The notes under the pieces are model-generated. The model saw only the letters and a list, made by a program, of their open reading frames with translations. It was not told where the DNA came from and did no database searches. From positions 496,001 through 560,000 of the forward strand of contig NZ_CP110012.1 in the NCBI RefSeq assembly GCF_025947365.1: a stretch of 64,000 nt of DNA, written 5' to 3'. The translations under genes were made by a program, and so were the position numbers. This DNA is from Flavobacterium sp. N502540 (GTDB lineage Bacteria > Bacteroidota > Bacteroidia > Flavobacteriales > Flavobacteriaceae). This document shows positions 26,564-34,363 of the stretch, one piece after another; position 1 is the stretch's first letter, and each line of letters opens with the position of its first letter.

Positions 26564-27367
26564 ATGAAAAATACTTTATACAAAGCCCTTGCTATTGTAG
26601 CACTATCTATATCTTTATTCTCCTGTTCAAACGATGACAATAACGAAACTGTTTCAGGAAACGGAAACATCACTTTAAAATTCGACAATGCTTATGGCGC
26701 AAATGATCTTATTTTAAACACACAGGGCAATATAACTTCAAACAACGAAGTACTAAAAATCAACCTTGTAAAGTATATCGTGAGCAATGTTGTTTTCACA
26801 AAAGCGGACGGAACGACTTTTACCTATCCAAAAAGCAAAAGCTATTTTATTGCTGACGAATCTACTGCTGCCGGTCAGCAATTTAAACTAACAGATGTTC
26901 CTGCAGGTGATTATGTGAAAGTAAAATTCGGAATCGGAGTTGACGAAGCGCAGTGGAAACTGGGTGCTGCGGGTCAGGGAGATTTTCTTGCACAGGCAGA
27001 TGCTGCCGGTATGATGTGGTCATGGGCTGCCGGATACAAATTCCTTGCCTTCGAAGGTACTTTTACCTCTGAAACGGTTACAACTGCTACGCCATTTATG
27101 ATTCACACCGGAAAAACAGGAACAGATTACAACTACACTGAGGTAACTGTAGACTTTCCAACAAAAGCTTTGGTACGTTCTAACATTACTCCTGCTGTTC
27201 ATATTATAACAGATCTTTCTAAAATAATTGACGGTCAGAACAAAATCAAACTTTCCGAAAACAATATGGGCGGTATGGGTGCAATGATTATGGGTGGTGC
27301 AAAACTGCCATTAATCACTCAAAACATTTCCACAATGTTTAGAGTTGACCACGTACACAACGATTAA
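26564..27367 (+). CDS. MbnP-like copper-associated lipoprotein
   Basis: 267 residues from the ATG at 26564, giving a lipoprotein signal (KALAIVALSISLFSCSNDDN, Cys21); an earlier ATG at 26504 lies inside a stem-loop. The body matches the MbnP family: ITLKFDNAYG at the start, LKINLVKYIVSNVVFTKADG, FKLTDVPAGDYVKVKFGIGV, and the family block GMMWSWAAGYKFLAFEG (about 149-165). Two tryptophans in MMWSW lie in the region where MbnP of methanotrophs carries the Trp that its peroxidase partner oxidises. A Met-rich loop (MGGMGAMIMGG, about 235-245) and a His-containing tail (VDHVHND) are possible copper ligands. The di-heme peroxidase gene lies 231 bases downstream. Confidence 0.85.
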   Translation: MKNTLYKALAIVALSISLFSCSNDDNNETVSGNGNITLKFDNAYGANDLILNTQGNITSNNEVLKINLVKYIVSNVVFTKADGTTFTYPKSKSYFIADESTAAGQQFKLTDVPAGDYVKVKFGIGVDEAQWKLGAAGQGDFLAQADAAGMMWSWAAGYKFLAFEGTFTSETVTTATPFMIHTGKTGTDYNYTEVTVDFPTKALVRSNITPAVHIITDLSKIIDGQNKIKLSENNMGGMGAMIMGGAKLPLITQNISTMFRVDHVHND

Positions 27368-27418
27368 TTTATTTTTTAAGAAGTACTAAAATTTAGGCAA
27401 AACCTAAACAATCCACTA

Positions 27419-27467
27419 TACCGTATCTTTTGTGTCCGCTAAAATGGACACAAGAGTATATTGGTAA
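27419..27467 (+). other. Extended hairpin between the MbnP-like and MbnH-like genes
   Basis: TTGTGTCC (27430-27437) and GGACACAA (27446-27453) pair perfectly. Pairing continues imperfectly outward (TACCGTATC with GTATATTGGTA). It has no T-run. It could set the ratio of the two products or bind a regulator. Confidence 0.5.
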
Positions 27468-27598
27468 CGGAAAAAAAACATAGGTACTTCTGCAAATCAA
27501 AGAGTAATCCCGGTAAAATTTAGTTAATGCTTCTTTATGCGAATTCGCACAAGTAGCAATGAAAAAATACTCTTTACTCTTTTTACACTCAAAATATC

Positions 27599-28639
27599 AT
27601 GCTGAAAATAAAATACTTTCTTTGGCTATTGATTCCGTTAGTATGGAGCTGTTCGAATGAGGAAGAAGAATATGTAAATATTCCTTTAGAATTTAAAGTC
27701 CCTTCCAATTTCCCCGCTTTAGCGTACAATATTGCTCAGAATCCTCCAACGGTAAAAGGATTCGAACTGGGCAAAAAACTATTCTATGACGGACGTTTAG
27801 CGTCAGACGGAGTTGTTTCCTGTGGCTTTTGTCACATACAGGCTAATGCCTTCACCCATCACGGACACACGGTTAGTCATGGTGTTAACGATGCTCAGGG
27901 AACACGAAATACACCACCAATTCAAAATCTGGCTTACCAGTCTATGTTTATGTACGATGGTTCTGCGGATCATTTGGACCTGCAGCCTATAATTCCGTTG
28001 ACGAGTATTATAGAAATGAATGGGAATCTGAATGCCATTCTAAAAATGATGAAAGCCGACAAGGAATACCAAAAGTTATTTGGACAGGCTTTTACTGACA
28101 AAGAAATCTCAACCGAAAACATGCTGAAAGCACTTTCGCAGTTTATGGTTATGGTCACTTCTTCTAATTCAAAATTTGACAAATACAGACGTAAAGAAGC
28201 CGGTGGAACTTTAACTACAGACGAATTGGCAGGATATGATTTATTCAAAACAAAATGTGCTTCCTGCCATGCTACTGATTTACAAACCGATAATTCGTTT
28301 CGAAACAATGGCCTCGCTGTAAACCCAATGGTAAATGATGTCGGAAGATACAAAGTCACCGAACTGGCGAGCGATTATTACAAATTTAAAGTGCCCAGTT
28401 TACGAAATGTAGAAGTTTCCGGACCTTATATGCACGACGGACGATTTGGAACTCTGGAAGGTGTTCTGGATCACTATGCAAGAGGGATAGAATCCTCGCC
28501 AACTCTGGATCCGATATTAAAACAAAACGGAAAATTTGGAATCACACTTTCCGAAACCGATAAAAAGCAAATCATAGCATTTCTGAAAACACTGACCGAT
28601 ACGGAATATCTAACCGATAAACGTTTTGCAGAATTTTAA
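27599..28639 (+). CDS. MbnH-like di-heme cytochrome c peroxidase, lipoprotein
   Basis: 346 residues. Signal FLWLLIPLVWSCSN with lipid Cys18. Two c-type haem sites: CGFCH (75-79) and CASCH (220-224). GPYMHDG (275-281) supplies the conserved Met/His region of the bacterial CCP/MauG superfamily. The protein is shorter than MauG-type enzymes with extra domains. In methanotrophs, MbnH uses H2O2 to turn a Trp of MbnP into kynurenine, which creates a copper site; the MbnP-like gene directly upstream makes the same pairing likely here. It would act in the periplasm and needs the cytochrome c maturation machinery. Simple peroxide detoxification is the alternative. Confidence 0.88.
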   Translation: MLKIKYFLWLLIPLVWSCSNEEEEYVNIPLEFKVPSNFPALAYNIAQNPPTVKGFELGKKLFYDGRLASDGVVSCGFCHIQANAFTHHGHTVSHGVNDAQGTRNTPPIQNLAYQSMFMYDGSADHLDLQPIIPLTSIIEMNGNLNAILKMMKADKEYQKLFGQAFTDKEISTENMLKALSQFMVMVTSSNSKFDKYRRKEAGGTLTTDELAGYDLFKTKCASCHATDLQTDNSFRNNGLAVNPMVNDVGRYKVTELASDYYKFKVPSLRNVEVSGPYMHDGRFGTLEGVLDHYARGIESSPTLDPILKQNGKFGITLSETDKKQIIAFLKTLTDTEYLTDKRFAEF

Positions 28640-28709
28640 AAATACGGCCGCAGGTTATTGCTTTGCAGAAATGTATAAGCCGCGACAAAAAACATAATGA
28701 AAACCGAAG

Positions 28710-28790
28710 TCCTAGCCCCGATAGAGGCGGTATCCTTTTTGGGTGATTTTTCTTCACCCGAAAAGATAAAGCCGAAAGCGGGATTAGCTT
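28710..28790 (+). ncRNA. Probable Flavo-1 type structured RNA
   Basis: CTAGCCCCG (28712-28720) pairs with CGGGATTAG (from 28779), and an inner arm TATCCTTTTT pairs with GAAAAGATA. The inner hairpin GGGTGA...TCACCC (28741-28758) caps it. The words AGCCCCGATAG and AAAGCGGGATTAGC match my memory of the Flavo-1 RNA motif of Flavobacteria, a conserved RNA of unknown function. It ends about 15 bases before the ATG of the 28806 gene, so it may also be that gene's leader. Its class needs a covariance-model check; the fold itself is visible. Confidence 0.6.
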
Positions 28791-28805
28791 CTAAAAATAA
28801 TTAAA

Positions 28806-29765
28806 ATGAAAAAGATAATAGTAATGTTCACCCTTTTGACTGGTTTATCAGCTTTTAGTTTTACTTCAAAAGATAGTATTTCTGCCTTCACTTTTCAGCG
28901 TATGGCTTTGATGGAAGATTTTGATTGTGATGCCTGTGGTTGTTCGGCAAGTGGCGGAAGCATGGGATTTAGCTCTATGCTGAACAATAATTTTGTAGGT
29001 CTGAGATATTTCAGACAAAGTTATACCAGCCGTGATGGAATCTTTGCAAACTCTCCCTGGATTGACGAAAATTTCAATACTGTTCAGGCATGGGCACGTA
29101 TACCGATTACAGAAAAAGTACAAATTTCGGCATTGATTCCGTATCATTTTCATGAAAGACAATTAACTGCAGGAACTGAAAGTATTGCCGGTTTGGGTGA
29201 TATTACAGTGATGGCTTTGTACACGGTTTTTGAAACTCAAAAAGACAGTACCGTTTTTACACATAAAATAAGCCTTGGCGGTGGTGTTAAAATTCCGACC
29301 GGAAAATTTACAGAAGCTAATAACGCAGGAAGTGTTAACCAAAGTTTTCAATTGGGAACCGGGAGCTGGGATTTTCCGTTGGCCACTGAGTATGTGGTAA
29401 AACGCAAAAATCTGGGACTAAATACGACGCTGAATTATATTTTTAAAACCCAAAACAACAAAAATTATCAGTACGGTGACCAATTTAATTATGCTGCCAC
29501 TTTCTTTTATTTGTTTGATACAAAATCAATTCAGATTGTTCCGCAAGCCGGCCTGGCAGGCGAACTTTATCAAACCAATAAACAACATAATCTGAATTTA
29601 CCCAATACTGCCGGCGATATTTTGTTTGGAAAATTTGGTCTCGAAGCCGGAAAAGACAAGTTTTCAATTGGTGTAAATGCGATGCTGCCAATTACTCAGA
29701 ACCTATCAAATGGTAATATGGAAGCCAATTACAGATGGAGTATTAATTTGAATTATACTTTGTAA
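28806..29765 (+). CDS. Outer-membrane beta-barrel protein with N-terminal C-x2-C-x-C motif
   Basis: 319 residues. Signal peptide about 1-20. The mature N-terminus carries FDCDACGCSASGGSMGF (Cys 41, 44, 46), a compact thiol motif suited to a soft metal such as copper, ahead of a strand-rich barrel (FVGLRYFRQSYTSRDG, ISLGGGVKIPTGKF, FSIGVNAMLPITQN) ending in YRWSINLNYTL, with aromatic-hydrophobic alternation typical of a final barrel strand. It is the last gene of the cassette and probably sits in the outer membrane as a channel or a scaffold. The motif plus the MbnP/MbnH-like neighbours suggest copper passage or capture. That role is an inference. Confidence 0.75.
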   Translation: MKKIIVMFTLLTGLSAFSFTSKDSISAFTFQRMALMEDFDCDACGCSASGGSMGFSSMLNNNFVGLRYFRQSYTSRDGIFANSPWIDENFNTVQAWARIPITEKVQISALIPYHFHERQLTAGTESIAGLGDITVMALYTVFETQKDSTVFTHKISLGGGVKIPTGKFTEANNAGSVNQSFQLGTGSWDFPLATEYVVKRKNLGLNTTLNYIFKTQNNKNYQYGDQFNYAATFFYLFDTKSIQIVPQAGLAGELYQTNKQHNLNLPNTAGDILFGKFGLEAGKDKFSIGVNAMLPITQNLSNGNMEANYRWSINLNYTL

Positions 29766-29778
29766 GAGGTTTTAAATC

Positions 29779-30027
29779 TCTGAGGTTCAAAGCTGCAAAG
29801 GTTCAAAGCTGCAAAGGTTCACAGGAGCAAAGGTTCACAGGAGCAAAGTTTTTTAACCACGACCCAAGCGATAGCGAACAGGCGAAGCAATTCACGAATG
29901 TTCTTTTTGAAAATTTATGATTTTGTAGAGGTTCAAAGCTGCAAAGGTTCAGAGGGACAAAGTTTTTTAGCCACGTATTCACGAATTTTCTAAAAAGTAT
30001 TCGTGAATTCGTGGCTAATTTTTTAAA
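29779..30027. repeat. Intergenic repeat cluster: 'aggttcaaagctgcaa' tandem words plus a 'cacgaatt' palindrome
   Basis: A 16-base word (AGGTTCAAAGCTGCAA and variants) is repeated about five times at 29780-29850 and again near 29936-29962. The end is a palindrome with AGCCACG-ATTCACGAAT arms near 29970 and 30005-30023. This accounts for the 354-base gene gap 29766-30119. Related clusters lie at 31636-31846 and 46437-46553. Confidence 0.8.
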
Positions 30028-30079
30028 GGGAATTTTGAAAATAGCTAACCTAAATCGCTTTTACGATTGGGGATTTTTT

Positions 30080-30087
30080 TATATTTG
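30080..30087 (+). promoter_or_regulatory. -7 element TATATTTG
   Basis: Matches TAnnTTTG, 32 bases before the TTG start at 30120, and supports that unusual start. Confidence 0.5.
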
Positions 30088-30119
30088 GAAGCTAATAAAT
30101 CCTTTACAAAAAAAAAAGA

Positions 30120-30755
30120 TTGAAAAAGAATTTTCGGTTTTCATTGCAATTAATTTGGACTTTCCTTTTTAGTTACTTCTTTGTTTTAATGTTACAGCTG
30201 ACATTACAATATGTTCCACTAAAAAAAAACATTGCATTTCTTCAAATCAAGCAGACTGAAGTTTCTGAAATTCCATTTTACATTACTTTCTTTTACATAC
30301 ATGTATATTCGGCAATTTTTGTTTTGCTCAGCGGATTTTTCCAATTCAGTGACACTCTATTAAAAAAATATCCTGCAACTCATCGAAGTATTGGAAAATT
30401 TTATGTTTTGACAGTGCTCTTTTTTAGTGCCCCGTCGGGATTATTTATCGGTCTTTTCGCCAACGGCGGACTTTTCGCTAAGATCTCTTTTGTTGCCTTG
30501 TCAATTTATTGGTTTTACTTCACTCTTAAAGGTTCTACTTCTATAAAAAACAAAAAGATTAAGCAACATAAGGCATTTATGTTACGAAGTTTTGCTCTAA
30601 CCTTTTCTGCTGTAACATTACGTTTTTGGAAGGTTATTCTTGTATATTTGTTTCATCCCGCACCAATGGATTTGTATCAGATTATTGCTTGGCTGGGTTG
30701 GATCCCCAATTTATTAATCGTTGAGTATTATCTTTATAACCAATTAAAAAAATGA
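30120..30755 (+). CDS. DUF2306-type multipass membrane protein
   Basis: 211 residues from a TTG start at 30120; no upstream ATG is available and the promoter is 32 bases away. Six or so membrane helices are visible (FSLQLIWTFLFSYFFVLMLQ, FYITFFYIHVYSAIFVLLSG, FFSAPSGLFIGLF, FAKISFVALSIYWFYFTLKG, LTFSAVTLRFWKVILVYLF, IIAWLGWIPNLLIVEYYLYN). HRSIGKFYVLTVLFFSAPSG and KQHKAFMLRSFALTFSAVTL, with conserved His residues in loops, are marks of the DUF2306 family of predicted membrane proteins, which has no known function. It overlaps the next gene by four bases (ATGA), so the two are translationally coupled. Confidence 0.8.
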   Translation: MKKNFRFSLQLIWTFLFSYFFVLMLQLTLQYVPLKKNIAFLQIKQTEVSEIPFYITFFYIHVYSAIFVLLSGFFQFSDTLLKKYPATHRSIGKFYVLTVLFFSAPSGLFIGLFANGGLFAKISFVALSIYWFYFTLKGSTSIKNKKIKQHKAFMLRSFALTFSAVTLRFWKVILVYLFHPAPMDLYQIIAWLGWIPNLLIVEYYLYNQLKK

Positions 30756-31630
30756 AAAACCTTTTTTGTCTACTAGTGTCAATATTACTTTTTTCCTGTA
30801 ATTCTAAAGAGAAAAAAATAACAAAAGACATTACCAAAGATCTGCCTAAAGAAATCAGAACCGATTTATATGGCTCTTATGTAGGTGATTTTACAATTCT
30901 AGAACGCGATACCACAGGACCTGAAAAAGAAAATTATATCAATAAAATTAATATTGTCATCAAAAAAATCACATCCTCAAAAGTTATAGGACAAAGTATT
31001 GTTGCCGGAAACAGCAGACCTCTCACAGGTACAATGACGACAAAAGGAAGCACCCTTCGTTTTATACTTAAAGAACCTGGTGATGATAAAAATGACGGTG
31101 TTTTTGATTTTGAGATCAAAAATGACACTCTTTTAACCGGAATCTGGGTGGCCAATAATCCTAAAAAAGAAGTCTCTAAAAGGAAATTTGAACTTATTAA
31201 AAAAGAATTTAAGTATGATCCTAATGTGATGCTTCCGAAAGACGGAATGTATATTGATTATGAAAATCCAAGAGAAGAACAAGTAACCAATTTAGAGGGA
31301 GAAGAAGCTGAAACCTACATAGAAGCAGTATTCAGAGCAGCATCAGAAAGTATTATGACGATAAATTCGTCTACGCAAAAATTAAAAGAATCAGATTTAA
31401 AAAATTTAAAAAAAATTGATTTAGAGATTCTAAGAAACACCATTTTCGCAAGACATGGACTGACTTTTAAAACAAAAACAGTTCGTCAGTTTTTTGATAG
31501 TGTAGAATGGTATATTCCTGTTTCAGACAACGTAAACAATGAACTAACCAGTACCGAAAAAGATAACATTGTATTATTAAAACGCTTTGAAAAATACGCC
31601 GAAGACAATTATGATTCTTTTGGAAGATGA
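30752..31630 (+). CDS. YARHG-domain lipoprotein
   Basis: 292 residues. Signal LLVSILLFSCNSKEKK with lipid Cys16. The N-terminal part (about 40-150) is a strand-rich region (LYGSYVGDFTI, SKVIGQSIVAGNSRPLTGTM) of the kind seen in secreted Bacteroidota proteins. The C-terminal part (about 220-285) is a YARHG domain: LEILRNTIFARHGLTFKTKT then FFDSVEWYIP. YARHG is an extracellular domain of unknown function, thought to bind peptidoglycan or peptides. Translation is coupled to the DUF2306 gene upstream. Confidence 0.85.
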   Translation: MKNLFCLLVSILLFSCNSKEKKITKDITKDLPKEIRTDLYGSYVGDFTILERDTTGPEKENYINKINIVIKKITSSKVIGQSIVAGNSRPLTGTMTTKGSTLRFILKEPGDDKNDGVFDFEIKNDTLLTGIWVANNPKKEVSKRKFELIKKEFKYDPNVMLPKDGMYIDYENPREEQVTNLEGEEAETYIEAVFRAASESIMTINSSTQKLKESDLKNLKKIDLEILRNTIFARHGLTFKTKTVRQFFDSVEWYIPVSDNVNNELTSTEKDNIVLLKRFEKYAEDNYDSFGR

Positions 31631-31635
31631 TTTTG

Positions 31636-31846
31636 TAGAGGTACAAAGCTTCAAAGGCTCAGAGTTGCAAAGTTTTTAGCCACGAATTCACGAATGCTTT
31701 TAAAAATTCGTGAATTCGTGGCTATTTTTTTTATCTGCTATTATCTTCAAAAGGTTCAAAGCGGCAAAGGCTCAGAGGAGCAAAGTTTTTTTTGCTCTGA
31801 ATTCAAGAATACATTTTTACTAAAATTCGTGAATTCGTGGCTAACT
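31636..31846. repeat. Second intergenic repeat cluster with two 'cacgaattcacgaat' palindromes
   Basis: Two units follow each other. Each has a word block (GGTTCAAAGCGGCAAAGG or close) followed by AGCCACGAATTCACGAAT-type arms pairing with ATTCGTGAATTCGTGGCT (arms near 31677-31694 with 31707-31724; the second palindrome near 31799-31843 is degenerate on its left side). The layout copies that at 29930-30027, which points to one mobile or amplifying unit. Confidence 0.8.
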
Positions 31847-31851
31847 ATTTT

Positions 31852-32514
31852 TTATCGGGGATTATCCTCATAATATCTGGCTTCGATTCGTTTAATATCT
31901 TTGATGGAGTTTTTAGCCCAAAGTAAACGTTTCTCCAGGATTTCCTCATCTGACAATTGCCATTTGATATCTGAATTTCGCAATCGGTTGGTCAGGTTTT
32001 GAATAATGATGGCTGCCGAAACGGAAATATTTAAACTTTCTGTAAAACCTACCATCGGAATTTTAAGAAAACCATCTGCTTTTTCCAGAATTTCAGGAGA
32101 TAATCCGTCTTTTTCAGTTCCAAAAAATAAGGCACTTGGTTTTGTGATATCGAAATCCTGAATTAAGCAATCATTTTCATGCGGAGTTGTCGCAATAATT
32201 TGATATCCTTGGTTTCGCAAAGAAGTTATACAGCCATCTACGGTATCAAAACGATTGATATCAACCCATTTTTGTGCCCCCAGAGCGATTTCTTTATCGA
32301 TTCTTTTTCCGAAACGCTGCTCAATAATATTAAGTTCCTGAATCCCGAAAACCTCACAGCTGCGCATTACGGCACTTGTATTGTGCATCTGAAAAACATC
32401 TTCTACAGCAACTGTAAAATGCTTGGTGCGATTGGCCAGAACATCCAAAAATCGTTCTTTGCGATTGTCTGTTAATATATTTTCAAGGAAAGCGAGGTAA
32501 TCTAAATCAATCAT
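31852..32514 (-). CDS. TrmH/SpoU-family RNA 2'-O-methyltransferase
   Basis: 220 residues from the ATG at 32514 (MIDLDYLAFLENIL); an upstream start at 32535 would lie within the -7 box. SpoU motifs are visible: NRTKHFTVAVEDVFQMHNTS then AVMRSCEVFGIQ (motif 1), FFGTEKDGLSPEIL (motif 2) and IPMVGFTESLNISVSAAI (motif 3) in the deep trefoil knot. The order and size fit TrmH, which methylates the 2'-OH of G18 in tRNA. It lies in the same direction as the sulfation genes upstream but has its own promoter. Confidence 0.9.
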   Translation of the reverse strand: MIDLDYLAFLENILTDNRKERFLDVLANRTKHFTVAVEDVFQMHNTSAVMRSCEVFGIQELNIIEQRFGKRIDKEIALGAQKWVDINRFDTVDGCITSLRNQGYQIIATTPHENDCLIQDFDITKPSALFFGTEKDGLSPEILEKADGFLKIPMVGFTESLNISVSAAIIIQNLTNRLRNSDIKWQLSDEEILEKRLLWAKNSIKDIKRIEARYYEDNPR

Positions 32515-32532
32515 TTCAATCTTAATTTGCCA

Positions 32533-32540
32533 CAAAAATA
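32533..32540 (-). promoter_or_regulatory. -7 element TATTTTTG for the TrmH-like gene
   Basis: Minus-strand TATTTTTG lies 18 bases upstream of the ATG at 32514, between it and the sulfotransferase stop codon. Confidence 0.5.
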
Positions 32541-32579
32541 CATTTTAAATAAAACAGAAAGAAAAAATAAAAACTATTT

Positions 32580-33548
32580 TCAAGTTGTTACATCCTCCAG
32601 AAGAATATTCTCCAGCTTTTTATGCAAACTGTTTACCAATGTCAAATCGACCTCCAGAACTTCTTCTTTGAACGAATCGCCTTTAAAAACGGCATTTTCA
32701 TTTTTAGAGTGTCTGTTGAGTCTTTCATACATTTTTTCAAGTTCATCGGTACTGTAATCAATATTAATAAAAGATATGAACTTTTCGATGACGCTTTTCA
32801 TACCATCGTTATAATTGAGTTTTACGACATTCTGATCTGTTTCATAAAAATCCAGAAAACCCTGAAAATACTTCCCTAAGACCAAGGCTCCATATTGCTG
32901 GAAACTGATCTCGCTAATTTCTTTAGCAGAGATTCCAAAAACATCAGGTGGCAATAAATTCGGAACCATGTGCATCCCCATCATTTTTTGATGCGATTTT
33001 AAGACTTCACCCGGATTTCTAAAAAGCAAAGCAAAAGGCAGCCCGGAAAATATTGACCTCAGATATCCGGCTTTAAAAATATGCCAGGCATCTAATTTTA
33101 CAATTAAATTCTTTTGCTCCGGAAATCTTTTTTGACCTAAGAATTTCAAAGCCGATTGTAAAAGCTCGCTTTTTTTATCTGTTCCAAAATTATGACTTCT
33201 TAAAATTTCATCGATAAGAGGTGCTTCCGAAATCATAATATTCTCTTTCGAAGTTGCCAGCGATTGACTCAGCATTGTAGAACCACATCGGGACACATGA
33301 AATACGAGTGATTTTAGATCTGCCGAAACTAATTCGTTTGACCAGTCTACTAAATTTTCTACCCTACTAACAATTTTAAATGATGTTGAATTATAAGCAT
33401 GACTTTTACATTTCGAAATGGTTTCATCAAAAAAAGGATCGACATATCTTTTATCCGCCAGGTACAGCCATTCCAGATAAACTTCATTTTCTTTTTCTAT
33501 TAACTTATAGGGAATCCAATTTAGTAAAGGATGATTCATGTTTTCCAT
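32580..33548 (-). CDS. Sulfotransferase-family protein (PAPS-dependent type)
   Basis: About 322 residues from the ATG at 33548 (the longer frame to 33626 would overlap the hydroxylase gene). VFHVSRCGSTMLSQSLA (about 100-116) is the 5'-phosphosulfate-binding loop of sulfotransferases. NLIVKLDAWHIFKAGYL and FALLFRNPGEVLKSHQKM supply the 3'-phosphate-binding segment with its Arg and Ser. Its N-terminal 80 residues are a separate extension with aromatic residues. The gene follows the Asp/Asn-hydroxylase gene by 13 bases and the APS kinase gene lies just upstream, so PAPS supply, hydroxylation and sulfation may be one pathway. The target molecule is unknown. Confidence 0.8.
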   Translation of the reverse strand: MENMNHPLLNWIPYKLIEKENEVYLEWLYLADKRYVDPFFDETISKCKSHAYNSTSFKIVSRVENLVDWSNELVSADLKSLVFHVSRCGSTMLSQSLATSKENIMISEAPLIDEILRSHNFGTDKKSELLQSALKFLGQKRFPEQKNLIVKLDAWHIFKAGYLRSIFSGLPFALLFRNPGEVLKSHQKMMGMHMVPNLLPPDVFGISAKEISEISFQQYGALVLGKYFQGFLDFYETDQNVVKLNYNDGMKSVIEKFISFINIDYSTDELEKMYERLNRHSKNENAVFKGDSFKEEVLEVDLTLVNSLHKKLENILLEDVTT

Positions 33549-33561
33549 TTTTCGGCATTTA

Positions 33562-34248
33562 TTATGATTGTAAATCGGCAATAATCTGAGCTCCTGCTGC
33601 CGACGGGTTTCGGGAAAGTTCTGCAATAATCTGCTGTTTTACCTCATCAGAATATTGTTCTTTTTTTGGAGTATAATGAATATCAAAGCCCATTTCAGCA
33701 AACAATTGATCGGACCAGTCATTTCGCAGACAATCCAACGTAAGATGAATACGTGCCTCGGAACTTTTATTCTCCACACTGTGCGGCAGCTGAAAATTAG
33801 CGTACCAGCACTCTCCTATTTTCATGGGAACCAATTTTTTATCTACATAAAAAAGTACCTCAGAATTTGTAATTATAGGAACGTGAATTCTAAAAAAACC
33901 TTCTTCGTATGAGGTATCGTTATCTGTATGTTCTTTTATTTTGCTTTGAGGGCCTAACCTTAATAATCGTACGGCTTCCTTTTCGCACTGAAACCAATCC
34001 ATGATCTCTTTAAAGTAATGACATCTGTCTAATAACTCTGTATTTTTATAACTTTTATTCGCAAAAGAGGTAATATCGTTTATCAAACCCGACTGTGACC
34101 TTAAGGATACACTTGTCCAATTACCGCTATAATCACCTGTGTTAAAGTGAGGCGTCCATAGATCATTTTCACATATTTCAAGGTCTTTTTGTAGTTTATC
34201 TATCGAAAAAGAAACTGGGAGTTTACTCGAAGAAGGGTTCATAGGCAT
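33562..34248 (-). CDS. Aspartyl/asparaginyl beta-hydroxylase-like dioxygenase
   Basis: 228 residues with the 2-oxoglutarate and iron-dependent fold of family PF05118: IKEHTDND gives the HxD facial-triad part, FFRIHVPI follows, and LPHSVENKSSEARIHLTLDC supplies the distal His and the Arg that holds 2-oxoglutarate. No signal peptide, so it is cytoplasmic. The family hydroxylates Asp or Asn side chains in proteins, or acts on lipids (LpxO-like) and free amino acids; the substrate cannot be read here. The C-terminal 35 residues (VKQQIIAELSRNPSAAGAQI) are an extra helical tail. It sits between APS kinase and the sulfotransferase genes, 13 bases from the latter. Confidence 0.85.
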   Translation of the reverse strand: MPMNPSSSKLPVSFSIDKLQKDLEICENDLWTPHFNTGDYSGNWTSVSLRSQSGLINDITSFANKSYKNTELLDRCHYFKEIMDWFQCEKEAVRLLRLGPQSKIKEHTDNDTSYEEGFFRIHVPIITNSEVLFYVDKKLVPMKIGECWYANFQLPHSVENKSSEARIHLTLDCLRNDWSDQLFAEMGFDIHYTPKKEQYSDEVKQQIIAELSRNPSAAGAQIIADLQS

Positions 34249-34363
34249 TAAAAAATTAAATTAGACAGTATACTTTGGGGCTTGTAAATATAAAAAATTA
34301 CAAACGCTTTATCATCAAAGAAATAAGTAAAATAAATACAATTCGGAAACCCGATTTTAAAGG

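Noticed and set aside
27970..28359. 129-codon minus-strand frame
   Set aside because: It is antisense to the peroxidase gene, which carries two haem motifs.
29779..31846. CRISPR array reading of the repeat clusters
   Set aside because: The repeats are adjacent or variably spaced words with no constant repeats separated by unique spacers, and no cas genes lie nearby.
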